DNA of 64,000 bases from Paenibacillus sp. CF384 (GCF_900106745.1 NZ_FNNV01000003.1:186001-250000); one strand, 5' to 3'. Positions 19,175-27,936 are shown, counted from the first letter of the stretch. The notes: generated by a model from the sequence alone, not told the origin. Made by a program: numbers and translations.

Positions 19175-19323
19175 CACTGAAGGACAATGTATCCGTGTAT
19201 GCCGTGTATGCGTGTGCCTTACGGAAAATTTAGCTTGACGGAGGATATGCGGGAGGCTAGTCTATTGCTGAACACCAAAGATTGGAAGGTCTCGGCTTAT
19301 CTCGTGAATGGGGGTATTGCGCT

Positions 19324-19773
19324 GTGAATTCAATTGATGATGTACAGGAAGTCTCGCTTCCCGAACGGCATTATGTAGGGATGGCGATTACGTCTGTTTT
19401 TGCCAATCACGATCCGAAGCGGGTCGAGCAGCACTTGAAGGCTTTTATTGCCCGCAGATTCGAAATCAAGCAACTCGTGGACGCCGGCTCTTATGTTTGT
19501 CATTCATTCGTTTGCGATCAGCTGTTCACCTATTTATCCTGCATGGAAGTTCGCGCATTGCCTGCGGTTCCTGAAGGGATGATCGGGTTTACGATTCCTC
19601 CTCAGCGTTATGTAAAGGTCCGCGTGGAACAAGGTGATCCTTATGAGCTTCTCCATGCCTATATCAAGGCACAAGGTCTAAGCAGCAATAAGCGGGGGAT
19701 GGCAATGGAGGTTTATCAGATTCATAAACCGCTATGGCCCTCAGAGGTAGATGTGTATATTCCGTTGCTATAA
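19324..19773 (+). CDS. GyrI-like effector-binding domain protein
   Basis: About 149 residues resembling the stand-alone effector-binding domain also found at the C-terminus of AraC and MerR regulators: VSLPERHYVGMAI at the start, EGMIGFTIPPQRYVKVRV in the middle, and VDVYIPLL at the end. These proteins bind hydrophobic or cationic molecules. The start is uncertain. GTG 19324 has GGGGG nine bases upstream; TTG 19282 is also in frame but lacks a ribosome site, and ATT 19264 has GGGAGG. No DNA-binding domain precedes it. Confidence 0.7.
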   Translation: MNSIDDVQEVSLPERHYVGMAITSVFANHDPKRVEQHLKAFIARRFEIKQLVDAGSYVCHSFVCDQLFTYLSCMEVRALPAVPEGMIGFTIPPQRYVKVRVEQGDPYELLHAYIKAQGLSSNKRGMAMEVYQIHKPLWPSEVDVYIPLL

Positions 19774-19827
19774 TAAGTTTGGATGCACCAACCTACTCAG
19801 CGGCGGTTTCATAATGAAATGAAAAAA

Positions 19828-19859
19828 ACGATCTTGCCGGAAGGCAAGACCGTTTTTTT
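19828..19859. terminator. Bidirectional terminator
   Basis: An 11-base stem (19828-19838 with 19843-19853, one G-T pair) with an A tract before and a T tract after it. It separates the effector-binding gene from the convergent spore genes. Confidence 0.9.
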
Positions 19860-19878
19860 GCTTATTGGGAGATCGAGA

Positions 19879-20010
19879 TCATAAAAAGCCGCCGCGAAGA
19901 ACGATTACGAGCAAAATATAAAGTACAAGAATTACGCCTGCACTAGTCCAAAGGCCTGGTCCGCCACCGCAACCGACTCCTGCGCCGCCTACACCTTGCA
20001 TATATCCCAC
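19879..20010 (-). CDS. YjcZ family small spore-associated membrane peptide
   Basis: A 43-residue peptide with a Gly-rich head (MQGVGGAGVGCGGGPG) and one hydrophobic helix (AGVILVLYILLVIVL) ending in RGGFL. This matches the YjcZ family of sporulation peptides in Bacillus and Paenibacillus. GTG 20010 is chosen because AGGAGGT lies seven bases upstream (20018-20024); the frame runs further back without a start signal. A sequence CATATATTA (20060-20068, minus strand) resembles a sigma-K -10 element, though no -35 is clear. Confidence 0.8.
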   Translation of the reverse strand: MGYMQGVGGAGVGCGGGPGLWTSAGVILVLYILLVIVLRGGFL

Positions 20011-20059
20011 TGTACATACCTCCTGAGTGGTTAATTTGTGATGTTTCATATCACATTTG

Positions 20060-20068
20060 TAATATATG
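20060..20068 (-). promoter_or_regulatory. Sigma-K-like -10 element upstream of the YjcZ-like gene
   Basis: CATATATTA fits the CATANNNTA consensus on the minus strand, about 50 bases before the start codon. No AC dinucleotide is found at 16-17 bases upstream, so the call is weak. Confidence 0.3.
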
Positions 20069-20190
20069 CCTTGGAGACGGAATCGATTGGACGTTTGTAC
20101 GGGGTGCATTCGTAATTACGCATTCGCCCAATAGGGACAGCAGCGGTTGCGCAGGGTAATCAGCCTTCTATAACAGCAGCCTATTCAAAC

Positions 20191-20661
20191 TTAGCAAGGA
20201 GAAGCGGGAACAGAGCTGCCCGTTGGAATAGAACGGGCATATTGGCGGATATGTTTGACTCTGGATTCCGCCCGCATCTTCAAACCGTTGCCGATTAGCA
20301 CGTTTGCCGCGCTGCTGACGGCGATCACTTCGATACAACCGACACTGATCGAAGGCTGACAGTTGGTAGTCTTAATGAATGTAGGCACGTCATCAGACGC
20401 AATACCAAGCGGATCCCAGCTCGGAGTTGGGCGATCGAATATGGAATACGATTCGAAATAAACGTTGCCTGATTCGGCATGATCAGCCGCGCGTTGCACA
20501 GCCAGAGCACGAAGCGAAGCGTTCACTTCTGCTCGATCGCCGATTTGCACGACGGATGCACTCCCTACGTTCGTTAAGTACAATCCGCCTACCTCGGAAA
20601 CCCGTACAGGGTAGTCCGAATTTTCAACGCTGTAAGACGGAAGAGAGGGATTGCTTCTCAT
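20191..20661 (-). CDS. gerPE: Spore germination protein GerPE
   Basis: A 156-residue protein with the GerPE pattern: an N-terminal stretch SEVGGLYLTNVGSASVVQIGD, a conserved central region and a basic tail. GerP proteins are made late in the mother cell, locate to the spore inner coat and help nutrient germinants pass the coat. The start overlaps the stop of gerPD by four bases. It is the last gene of the cluster here; no gerPF follows, only the YjcZ-like gene. Confidence 0.88.
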   Translation of the reverse strand: MRSNPSLPSYSVENSDYPVRVSEVGGLYLTNVGSASVVQIGDRAEVNASLRALAVQRAADHAESGNVYFESYSIFDRPTPSWDPLGIASDDVPTFIKTTNCQPSISVGCIEVIAVSSAANVLIGNGLKMRAESRVKHIRQYARSIPTGSSVPASPC

Positions 20662-20918
20662 AACCCCTGCTCCTCCAGCTTCTCGATCGTTTCTTTCTTA
20701 AACACGTCCGCTTCGCCTTCGGCGCGGCTTGCGCCTTGCGGTTCGTCCAGCGGAGCAATCGGGCCGACGATAACCGATTCCGGCGGTGTATCGAACATGG
20801 AGATGAGCGTAATTTCTTCGGTATCGCCGATTTGAAGTATCGAGGCGCTCGCTACGCCGGTTAATTGGATACTGCCGACAGCGAGCACATGGTTCACTAC
20901 ATGCATCTGCATTTGCAT
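20658..20918 (-). CDS. gerPD: Spore germination protein GerPD
   Basis: An 86-residue protein starting MQMQMHVVNHVLAVGSIQL, with the SASILQIGD core shared by the small GerP proteins and a charged C-terminus. It lies between gerPC (20 bases upstream) and gerPE (four-base overlap). It acts in the spore coat with the other GerP proteins; biochemical function is unknown in the family. Confidence 0.87.
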   Translation of the reverse strand: MQMQMHVVNHVLAVGSIQLTGVASASILQIGDTEEITLISMFDTPPESVIVGPIAPLDEPQGASRAEGEADVFKKETIEKLEEQGL

Positions 20919-20938
20919 AGAAAGAAAGCTCCTTCTTA

Positions 20939-21715
20939 CTAATTTTGCAATCGGGACAAATAGCTGCGAAGCGCAGCATGGATGTCGCGCGTCGTCTTCC
21001 CGATAATTGCCTCTTGGATTTGGGCATCGCTCGGCGCGTGGCTTCCTTCAGGAGATGAACTGCTGCTCTTGGCCTCATGTTCAGCGGCTTGGATATAGAA
21101 TTGAATGCGGGCACTCATTTGCTTGCGAATATCCTCTATGATCAGCCTGCGGTGATAGGGATCGAGCGAGAGGCTAAGCTCAGCTTCAAGCTCACTGAGC
21201 TGCTGAGGTGCATTCTGATCCAAGTATCGATCAATCACTAAGCGGATTTCGGGATAGGGAGAAGAGGGTAATACAGACCCGGGTCCGGGTACGGGGCCGG
21301 GACCGATACTCCCGGGTTGTACCGGAAATACGTTAGGCTTGAGATTGTTCACGGGCGGATTATCGGTTGCCGTCTTAGAACCGGGATCATTGACAACTAC
21401 CGTGCTGTTCCCACTCGGCATGACAATTTGACCGATTTCTTTGAATTGTTCCTCGTTAGGAGGTGTCAGCCCGATGTTCAATGTACCATCGAGTTTCTCG
21501 ACTTTTAATTGGTCGAAATGATATTGAATGGTATCGATGTGATAGCTTGGCTTTGATTCTGCTGCATCCAAACGTGCATTCAGCGCCTCGAGCTGCTTGC
21601 TAAGTCGGTTGATGACAGCCTGCTGTTCATCGAGCTGACATTGCACCTTATGAATATGTTGGCTAAAGGCGTTCCATAGTTGCCAAGGAGTTGGCGGTGT
21701 ATTTGCCGGTTGCAT
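20939..21715 (-). CDS. gerPC: Spore germination protein GerPC
   Basis: A 258-residue protein, the largest of the cluster. The N-terminus WQLWNAFSQHIHKVQCQLDE leads into a coiled coil (about residues 25-55), then YHIDTIQYHFDQLKVEKLDG and LNIGLTP, characteristic of GerPC. A Pro/Gly-rich linker (VPGPGSVLPSS) separates it from a C-terminal helical region. It is needed for correct assembly of the other GerP proteins in Bacillus species. It starts 21 bases after gerPB. Confidence 0.9.
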   Translation of the reverse strand: MQPANTPPTPWQLWNAFSQHIHKVQCQLDEQQAVINRLSKQLEALNARLDAAESKPSYHIDTIQYHFDQLKVEKLDGTLNIGLTPPNEEQFKEIGQIVMPSGNSTVVVNDPGSKTATDNPPVNNLKPNVFPVQPGSIGPGPVPGPGSVLPSSPYPEIRLVIDRYLDQNAPQQLSELEAELSLSLDPYHRRLIIEDIRKQMSARIQFYIQAAEHEAKSSSSSPEGSHAPSDAQIQEAIIGKTTRDIHAALRSYLSRLQN

Positions 21716-21736
21716 ACGCTAGTAGGCACCTCCTTG

Positions 21737-21952
21737 TTAATTCGGATTGGGCAGCGGAACGAAGTTCAGCGGATTCTCCGTGCTGAGCTCTTCGTTAAGC
21801 AACGGTGCAGGCGCTGTAAATCCTCCTGAGTTGTACATCTGCGAGAGGGAAGAAATCGCTCCAGCCGTCCCAACCTGCAGGACGGAGGAGCTTGCTACGC
21901 TGTCTACACGAAGCTGGTGGATGGTAATGGTTTGATGAACCGTAAGCTGCAT
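21737..21952 (-). CDS. gerPB: Spore germination protein GerPB
   Basis: A 71-residue protein, MQLTVHQTITIHQLRVDSV with the SSSVLQVGTAGAI core, matching GerPB. It overlaps the preceding gerPA-like gene by one base. It belongs to the late-sporulation coat cluster. Confidence 0.88.
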   Translation of the reverse strand: MQLTVHQTITIHQLRVDSVASSSVLQVGTAGAISSLSQMYNSGGFTAPAPLLNEELSTENPLNFVPLPNPN

Positions 21953-22188
21953 TAGATGTTCACTCCGTTAGCAACTTCATTATTCGTATTGTCTTGGACA
22001 TCCGGATCACTGGTGTTCGTCGAACTGACAGCATTGTTCGAGTTGGTCAAACCGCCGGTGAGGAAGGAGCCTGATCCCGCATACGTTTTGGATGAGCTGG
22101 ACGGAGAGATTTGAACAGAATCACCGAATTGAACGACAGCGCTGGATCCGACACTGATTACTTTGACGAAGCCTACAATAGCGGGCAT
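21952..22188 (-). CDS. Spore germination protein of the GerPA/GerPF family
   Basis: A 78-residue protein beginning MPAIVGFVKVISVGSSAVVQFGD and containing ISPSSSSKTYAGSGSF. GerPA and GerPF are homologous and share this MPxIVG start and the Ser/Thr/Asn-rich tail. The position as first gene suggests gerPA, but the sequence alone could be GerPF. A sigma-K-like promoter lies just upstream. Confidence 0.87.
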   Translation of the reverse strand: MPAIVGFVKVISVGSSAVVQFGDSVQISPSSSSKTYAGSGSFLTGGLTNSNNAVSSTNTSDPDVQDNTNNEVANGVNI

Positions 22189-22232
22189 GATGTCTCACTC
22201 TCCCTAGTCTGGTTTTCAGCGAGCATTTGTTA

Positions 22233-22259
22233 CATCGTATGCGGCAAATGCCCAGATGT
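22233..22259 (-). promoter_or_regulatory. Sigma-K-like promoter of the gerP cluster
   Basis: On the minus strand AC (22258-22259), 16 bases and CATACGATG (22233-22241) resemble the sigma-K consensus AC-N16/17-CATANNNTA with one mismatch. This agrees with late mother-cell expression of gerP in Bacillus. Confidence 0.6.
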
Positions 22260-22375
22260 GAATGTGTTGCACGTTCATCCTGATGGAAGCGTCAAAACAC
22301 AATCCGGCAGTAGCGCCGATGGAGCCGCTCGCATAAACTGGATGCTATAACGGCGTTAGGCGGAGGTGCGCTAGC

Positions 22376-22807
22376 ATGTCATCGAAATCGAAGTGGGAAG
22401 AACTTGAGGATTGGATGGATGGGCAGCAGCTGCCCAAAGGATTCGATATCTTCCGCCAATCCGATTGGATCGAGAATTACGTCCGCAGTATGATGAACAA
22501 AGCATTGCCCGCAGTTTCCTCGGCGCTAAATTCCGCTTCATCTAATATTGTAGAAACGAAGAGATATGTAATTGTAACTTATCCGCTCGGAGAATCGGCC
22601 GATCTCTCCGCCCTTCGTCTGGTCGTGAAGGAGGATCGGGTGAAGCTAAGCGGCTTGGTCGGCAAAAGTGACGAAAGCATTAAATTGCCGAAGCTGGTTC
22701 TGCCGCGCTCCTGTCATGCAGAGTATGATGGCGCAGTGCTCAAGATCAAGCTGCGTAAACGTCCGTCAAGTAAACGAGTACACCATGCAACCATCCATGG
22801 GTTGTAA
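22376..22807 (+). CDS. Hsp20/alpha-crystallin-like protein
   Basis: A 143-residue protein with an N-terminal acidic helix region and a C-terminal alpha-crystallin-like beta sandwich (LRLVVKEDRVKLSGLVG, then YDGAVLKIKLRKR). The closing strand matches the GVLxIxxPK-type signature loosely. Because it is divergent from gerP it may be a spore coat member such as the CotP or GerT type, but this is inference. GGAGG precedes the ATG. Confidence 0.7.
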   Translation: MSSKSKWEELEDWMDGQQLPKGFDIFRQSDWIENYVRSMMNKALPAVSSALNSASSNIVETKRYVIVTYPLGESADLSALRLVVKEDRVKLSGLVGKSDESIKLPKLVLPRSCHAEYDGAVLKIKLRKRPSSKRVHHATIHGL

Positions 22808-22928
22808 GAGCAGCCCATTTCCTTTATAAATGTCACGAATTTGTTCGAACTTCCTATCTTCCCCTGCTGGCTATACGGCACCGGCTTGGCTATAATGCAA
22901 GTAAAGACTTGCATAGGGAGTGTTATTC

Positions 22929-23129
22929 GTGACTCTGGTTGACGTTAGTGCCATTTCTGCTGCCTTGTTTATTACGGGCGCGGTGTTTATTATGCTGATA
23001 TTCGGATTGCTGAGCTTCGGTATCGTGAAGATGTTCGAGCAGCGGATTCGCGCAGGCGTTTACAGCTTTGCCGGAGCGGTTGTCAGTGCGGTTTCGTTCG
23101 GCGTTATCCTGAAACAATGGTTTGTCTGA
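22929..23129 (+). CDS. Small two-helix membrane protein
   Basis: A 66-residue protein with two hydrophobic segments (about residues 8-32 and 46-62) joined by a basic loop FEQRIRAG. I do not recognise a family. GTG 22929 is chosen with AGGGAG eight bases upstream; an in-frame GTG at 22920 overlaps that site. A TATAAT at 22891-22896 may be its -10. Confidence 0.65.
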   Translation: MTLVDVSAISAALFITGAVFIMLIFGLLSFGIVKMFEQRIRAGVYSFAGAVVSAVSFGVILKQWFV

Positions 23130-23160
23130 TCTCGAATGAATGGGAATAGGGGTACAAAGC

Positions 23161-23205
23161 AGGCTGTCTCAGCGACTTCATTACGAAGTCTGAGGCAGCC
23201 TTTTT
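23161..23205 (+). terminator. Terminator after the small membrane protein
   Basis: A 12-base stem AGGCTGTCTCAG/CTGAGGCAGCCT (23161-23172, 23190-23201) with an inner ACTTC/GAAGT stem and a T run. Confidence 0.9.
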
Positions 23206-23267
23206 GCGCAAAAAAGTTTGTTTGTCCAATTGGGCTCGAAAAGGCGAAAAATAGTCAATAATCCAAG

Positions 23268-23296
23268 TTGCCAGAACATAAGATGGAGTATAAGAT
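23268..23296 (+). promoter_or_regulatory. Promoter of the 198-residue unknown gene
   Basis: TTGCCA (23268-23273), 17 bases and TAAGAT (23291-23296). The predicted transcription start is near 23303, which argues against the in-frame ATG at that position being used. Confidence 0.55.
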
Positions 23297-23359
23297 AATC
23301 ATATGAGAGAATATTCAGAACATTTCGTCAATGAAGCCAAACGGAGGGAGGGATTGCCG

Positions 23360-23956
23360 ATGAACAAAAGTTATGAGGTTGAATACTGCAATTTGGAGCT
23401 GCGTTTCGACAGACGGCAAATCCAAAATCTCATTCGGGATTTAATCCAGGAGGGATATTCGCTTTATTGGAGCGAAACGGACGTCTATTTTCTCATCTCG
23501 GTACGCAGCGGTCGCAAGCTTGTGAAGCTTCGGTTTCAACGTGTCCGCAATCGTTACAAAATCGTCGGTGATTATCTAATCAAGGATGAGAAGCTGTCGG
23601 ATTTATTGGAGAAGCTGATTAACGATTCCCGCGGTCATGCAGTTGTCAAACGGTTCAAAGACAGGCAAATTGTCATTGAAAGCATTATGTTTGGTGAAAT
23701 TATTCGACTTGTGGAGGTGTCCGGCATGGAACATCGCATCATCTATCAGAAGAAACCATTTGTTACGGTAGAGGAAGTCATTCAGGCGTTTCAGTCGAAA
23801 AGGGCTGAGGAGCGAGCGTCAGTGCTGCGGTATGAGCTTGATTATGAGCTATCGGTCCTCCATGAAGCGATCACGGAAGGGCGAGAAGCAGACATGTCGC
23901 AGTCCAAGGAAAGACTGCAATCCCTTAGAACTGAGATGATACAGCTTGAGCTTTGA
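23360..23956 (+). CDS. Conserved hypothetical protein
   Basis: A 198-residue soluble protein with no family I can name. The first 130 residues are mixed alpha/beta and rich in Arg and Lys (FDRRQIQNLIRDLIQEGYSL, VVKRFKDRQIVIESI), and the last 60 form a charged helix that could be a coiled coil. ATG 23360 has GGAGGGAGG eight bases upstream, and the promoter position supports this start over ATG 23303. It is a single-gene unit with its own terminator. Confidence 0.75.
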   Translation: MNKSYEVEYCNLELRFDRRQIQNLIRDLIQEGYSLYWSETDVYFLISVRSGRKLVKLRFQRVRNRYKIVGDYLIKDEKLSDLLEKLINDSRGHAVVKRFKDRQIVIESIMFGEIIRLVEVSGMEHRIIYQKKPFVTVEEVIQAFQSKRAEERASVLRYELDYELSVLHEAITEGREADMSQSKERLQSLRTEMIQLEL

Positions 23957-23978
23957 AATAACCAAGATTAAAGATAGG

Positions 23979-24019
23979 AAATAAACCTCCGGGATGCCAG
24001 CAAACCGGGGGTTTATTTT
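23979..24019 (+). terminator. Terminator after the 198-residue unknown gene
   Basis: A 14-base stem (23979-23992 with 24005-24018, one G-T pair) ending in a T-rich run. Confidence 0.85.
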
Positions 24020-24188
24020 GTTTGTGTGGTAATATATAGGGAGGAATCGACAAATTTCTGGTGAAGAAGGTTTTCATTCCTGTTCAAAAGGAGTAAAATA
24101 TGTGTATTGTATTCGCAAGCGAGGGTTCTTGCTTCGCCGTACTGTACTGTGTCTTTACTATAACAGAGAAAAGGTGTGGAGAATCAAA

Positions 24189-25601
24189 ATGTCTAAGCAG
24201 CAAATCGGCGTTATCGGTCTTGCCGTAATGGGTAAGAACCTTGCACTTAATATTGAGAGCAGAGGATTTACGGTATCGGTGTATAACCGTTCCCGCGAGA
24301 AAACAGACGATCTCTTGAAAGAATCGACTGGCAAAAACCTAGTTGGTACTTTTACTGTCGAGGAGTTTGTAGCATCCCTTGAAGTACCTCGCAAAATACT
24401 TATTATGGTCCAAGCTGGCGCAGGCACAGATGCAACGATTGATGCCCTCGTTCCGCTTCTAGATCAAGGCGATATTATTATTGATGGCGGTAACGCTTAT
24501 TTCCCTGATACACAGCGCCGCAGCAAAGCACTTGAAGCACAGGGTCTTCGTTTCATCGGCACTGGCGTTTCCGGCGGCGAAGAAGGCGCACTGAAAGGAC
24601 CGTCCATCATGCCTGGCGGTCAAGAGTCTGCATATAAATTGGTTGAACCTATACTTACAGCGATCTCCGCGAAAGTCGGCGACGACGCTTGCTGCACATA
24701 CATTGGACCAGACGGTGCCGGCCACTACGTCAAAATGGTGCATAACGGTATCGAGTATGGCGATATGCAATTGATCTGCGAAGCGTACGACTTGCTCAAA
24801 CGCGTTCTTGGCGTAAGCACAGAAGAATTGCAATCGATCTTCACCGAATGGAACAAAGGGGAGCTTGACAGCTACCTGATCGAAATTACAGCGGATATTT
24901 TCTCCAAATACGATCCGGAAACCAAACAACCAATGGTTGATGTCATCCTTGACTCCGCTGGACAGAAGGGTACCGGTAAATGGACAAGCCAAAGCGCACT
25001 TGACCTTGGTGTGCCGCTGTCCATCATTACAGAATCCGTCTTCTCCCGTTTCTTGTCTGCTCTTAAAGACGAGCGCGTAGCGGCAAGCAAATTGTTGAAA
25101 GGACCGCAATCGGCTCCTTATCAAGGCGACAAAGCTGCTTTCATCGAAGCGGTTCGCAAAGCATTGTTCGCAAGTAAAATTTGCTCGTATGCACAAGGCT
25201 TCGCTCAAATGCGCGCAGCTAGCGACGAGTACGGCTGGAACCTGCGTTACGGCGACATCGCGATGATTTTCCGCGGCGGCTGCATCATCCGTGCAGGCTT
25301 CCTGCAAAACATCAAAGATGCGTATGACAAAGACTCCGGTCTAACTAACCTGCTTCTTGACAGCCACTTCAAAGAAATCGTGGAGTCGTACCAAGGCGCA
25401 TGGCGTGAAGTAATCGCGACTGCAGTAACGCAAGGTATTCCAGTACCGGCATTCTCGAGCGCACTGTCGTACTACGACAGCTACCGTACAGAACGTCTGC
25501 CTGCGAACCTGCTTCAAGCACAGCGCGACTACTTCGGCGCACACACGTTCAAACGTGTGGACAAAGAAGGTTCATTCCACTTCAATTGGATTCAATCGTA
25601 A
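24189..25601 (+). CDS. gnd: 6-phosphogluconate dehydrogenase, decarboxylating
   Basis: A 470-residue enzyme of the oxidative pentose phosphate pathway that converts 6-phosphogluconate to ribulose-5-phosphate, CO2 and NADPH. It has the Rossmann motif [15 protein letters not shown] at residues 7-21, the signature [30 protein letters not shown], and the substrate/catalytic [15 protein letters not shown] 24189 is used; the longer frame to 24102 has no ribosome site. The length is normal for the family. Its 3' end overlaps a convergent small gene by 20 bases. Confidence 0.96.
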   Translation: MSKQQIGVIGLAVMGKNLALNIESRGFTVSVYNRSREKTDDLLKESTGKNLVGTFTVEEFVASLEVPRKILIMVQAGAGTDATIDALVPLLDQGDIIIDGGNAYFPDTQRRSKALEAQGLRFIGTGVSGGEEGALKGPSIMPGGQESAYKLVEPILTAISAKVGDDACCTYIGPDGAGHYVKMVHNGIEYGDMQLICEAYDLLKRVLGVSTEELQSIFTEWNKGELDSYLIEITADIFSKYDPETKQPMVDVILDSAGQKGTGKWTSQSALDLGVPLSIITESVFSRFLSALKDERVAASKLLKGPQSAPYQGDKAAFIEAVRKALFASKICSYAQGFAQMRAASDEYGWNLRYGDIAMIFRGGCIIRAGFLQNIKDAYDKDSGLTNLLLDSHFKEIVESYQGAWREVIATAVTQGIPVPAFSSALSYYDSYRTERLPANLLQAQRDYFGAHTFKRVDKEGSFHFNWIQS

Positions 25602-25884
25602 GACCCGTTATGACATCCTGCAAGCAGCTTCGCAGTCGATCGGACTCTTGACCGCATCCGCTGCGCTGCTGCTTGAGCAGGAATAACGAAGCTTCTGCAA
25701 AGCTTTGAAATTTTTTTAATAAGAGTGGCTGAGGAAGACTGATTAATTCAGGCGCTTCGTCAGCCATTTTCTTTTTCATATACTCTAGGGTCCACAGCAC
25801 ATCTTCTCGGGAAAGCGGATAATCAGGATTATTGATTCTGGCCACGTGGTACTGGGCGGAGAAGGGCTCGGGGATTGGAGCCAT
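25582..25884 (-). CDS. Hypothetical protein convergent with gnd
   Basis: A 100-residue soluble protein beginning [24 protein letters not shown] and containing a helix [19 protein letters not shown] do not recognise it. The AAAGGAGTG site eight bases before the ATG supports a real gene. Its last codons overlap the end of gnd on the other strand, and no terminator is seen between the two genes. Confidence 0.7.
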   Translation of the reverse strand: MAPIPEPFSAQYHVARINNPDYPLSREDVLWTLEYMKKKMADEAPELISLPQPLLLKKFQSFAEASLFLLKQQRSGCGQESDRLRSCLQDVITGLTIESN

Positions 25885-25974
25885 ATCGAGGTCACTCCTT
25901 TATGGATTTGTGGGCATCAGTACTATCAACTCTACGGAAGAAACCAATTTTTTATACCCGTTATTCTGTAATAA

Positions 25975-25983
25975 TGATATAAT
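25975..25983 (+). promoter_or_regulatory. Extended -10 promoter upstream of aroK
   Basis: TGATATAAT gives an extended -10 about 50 bases before the aroK start. No strong -35 is visible. Confidence 0.5.
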
Positions 25984-26033
25984 CACTGGAAAATGTTTTT
26001 TGTTAACGTACAGGTTGGGATGGTGTTTTTTCA

Positions 26034-26561
26034 TTGGATAAGGAAAAAGGGCTTCATCATGTCGTTCTCATCGGTTTTATGGGAACCGGCAAATCAACGG
26101 TCAGCAAGCAGCTGGCAGAGCTTCTGAAATGCGGAACGGCTGACATTGACGTCGAGATCGTTCGTCGAGAAGGACAGACCATTGCAGACATTTTCGCAGC
26201 GCGAGGCGAGGTGGACTTTCGGCTTGCCGAGACGGCTGCACTCGCAGAGGTACTGGGAAGCTCGGAGCCTCTAGTGATTGCGACTGGCGGAGGGGCTGTT
26301 TTGTCGGAGCGCAATCGTTCGATGATGCTTGAAGATAGCTTCGTGGTTGCTTTAACGGCGGACCCTGAACACATCATTGCCCGTGTGAGTGAAGATTCCG
26401 CGCGTCCGCTGCTTCAAGGCGATGTGCGTGAACGCGTATATAGATTGCTTGAAGACCGGAAGGATGCGTATGCGTTTGCACATTTGACGATTGATACGTC
26501 GAATCTCAGCGTGAGGCAAGTCGTAGAGCAGATTGAGCACGGCATCAAGATGCGTTTCTAG
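26034..26561 (+). CDS. aroK: Shikimate kinase
   Basis: A 175-residue P-loop kinase that phosphorylates shikimate at O3 in the chorismate pathway. The Walker A is GFMGTGKST (residues 14-22), the shikimate-binding region includes DIDVEI and RLAETAAL, GGG lies in ATGGGAVL, and the lid Arg is in SARPLL. A TTG start at 26034 is chosen, with GGTG eight bases upstream and no ATG before the P-loop. The next gene, aroA, is 29 bases downstream and catalyses the following pathway step. Confidence 0.93.
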   Translation: MDKEKGLHHVVLIGFMGTGKSTVSKQLAELLKCGTADIDVEIVRREGQTIADIFAARGEVDFRLAETAALAEVLGSSEPLVIATGGGAVLSERNRSMMLEDSFVVALTADPEHIIARVSEDSARPLLQGDVRERVYRLLEDRKDAYAFAHLTIDTSNLSVRQVVEQIEHGIKMRF

Positions 26562-26590
26562 CACTTACATATAAAGGAGACCGACTAAAG

Positions 26591-27883
26591 ATGGATGTAC
26601 TCGTAACCCCAACACCGAAGCTGCAAGGCGAGCTTCAAGCGCTTTCTTCGAAGAACTACACGACGCGTTACCTGCTTGTTGCTGCACTTGCAGAAGGTAC
26701 CAGCACCATTTATTATCCTGCACATAGTGAAGACAGTGATGCTATGCGCCGCTGTATTCGCGATCTTGGCGCAATTATTGAAGAAGATGACGAGAAAATG
26801 ACGATTACAGGCTTTGGTCGCAATCCCAAGGACGTGAAAGAGCTTGATGTTGGCAATGCAGGGGCTGTACTTCGTTTCCTCATGGCCATTACTGCTCTTG
26901 CACCTGATGTTACGTTCATTAACCGGTACCCAGATTCACTCGGCAAACGTCCGCATGATGATTTAATCGACGCGCTTGGCCAAATCGGAGTGGACGTTCA
27001 ACATAATAATGGAAGACTGCCGATCACGATTCGCGGCGGCGCAGCCAAAGGCGGCAAAATTCAAGTATCCGGCAATGTGAGCTCGCAGTTCCTTAGCGCA
27101 TTGCTGTTCTTGACGCCGCTGCTAGAGGAAGACAGTGAGATCGAAGTGCTGCATGACCTTAAATCCAAGGTTGTTGTGGGACAAACCCTTGAAGTTCTTG
27201 CGCAAGCAGGCATCGTCATTGAAGCAAGCGAAGATCTGATGCATTACCGCATTGCAGGCGGTCAACGTTATGAAGCGAAGAAATACATCGTGCAAGGCGA
27301 CTACCCGGGTTCTGCCGCTGTTCTTGCAGCTGCAGCAGTTACGCAATCCGATGTGATTCTGCATCGCTTGGAAGAGAACAGCAAGCAAGGCGAACGCGCC
27401 ATCGTTGACGTACTGCGTATGATGGAAGTACCGCTTACGCACGAGAACGGAATCGTTCATGTACAAGGGAACGGCAAGCTGAAAGCCATTGAGTTTGATG
27501 GCGATAAAGCGACGGATGCCGTACTCGCCATGGTTGCTGCAGCGGTATTCGCGGAGGGCACTTCTCGTTTCTACGATGTTGAGAACCTGCGCTATAAAGA
27601 ATGCGACCGCATCACCGATTACTTGAACGAGCTTCGTAAAGCAGGAGCGAACGTGGAAGAGCGCCAGAGCGAGATTATCGTTCACGGTCGTCCGGAAGGC
27701 GTAGAAGGCGGCGTAGAAATCAACGCGCATTACGATCACCGCGTTATTATGGCTCTTACGGTCGTTGGTCTTCGTGCCAAGCAGCCGCTTCGTATCCGTG
27801 ACGCCCATCATGTAGCAAAGTCCTACCCGATCTTCTTCGATCATTTGAAGGCACTCGGCGCGAATGTCGAATGGATTGAGTAG
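26591..27883 (+). CDS. aroA: 3-phosphoshikimate 1-carboxyvinyltransferase (EPSP synthase)
   Basis: A 430-residue enzyme that adds the enolpyruvyl group of PEP to shikimate-3-phosphate. Visible motifs are SSKNYTTRYLL (substrate-binding start), LDVGNAGAVLRFL, LGKRPHDDL, SSQFLSALL, GDYPGSAAVLAAA and the C-terminal YDHRVIMALTVVGL. AAAGGAGA precedes the ATG. It follows aroK in a two-gene operon. The body resembles the standard class of the enzyme; herbicide sensitivity class was not assessed. Confidence 0.95.
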   Translation: MDVLVTPTPKLQGELQALSSKNYTTRYLLVAALAEGTSTIYYPAHSEDSDAMRRCIRDLGAIIEEDDEKMTITGFGRNPKDVKELDVGNAGAVLRFLMAITALAPDVTFINRYPDSLGKRPHDDLIDALGQIGVDVQHNNGRLPITIRGGAAKGGKIQVSGNVSSQFLSALLFLTPLLEEDSEIEVLHDLKSKVVVGQTLEVLAQAGIVIEASEDLMHYRIAGGQRYEAKKYIVQGDYPGSAAVLAAAAVTQSDVILHRLEENSKQGERAIVDVLRMMEVPLTHENGIVHVQGNGKLKAIEFDGDKATDAVLAMVAAAVFAEGTSRFYDVENLRYKECDRITDYLNELRKAGANVEERQSEIIVHGRPEGVEGGVEINAHYDHRVIMALTVVGLRAKQPLRIRDAHHVAKSYPIFFDHLKALGANVEWIE

Positions 27884-27936
27884 GAAATTGGCAGTCTAAG
27901 CTAAGGCAATGAAATAATAGAAGGGAAGGTATTTAC

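Noticed and set aside
19186-19217. Short repeated GTGTATGC-like units after thrS
   Set aside because: Only two or three imperfect copies and no regular spacing; not a meaningful repeat.
22111-22350. 79-codon plus-strand frame between the gerP cluster and the Hsp20-like gene
   Set aside because: It starts antisense within gerPA, crosses the sigma-K-like promoter and has no ribosome site.
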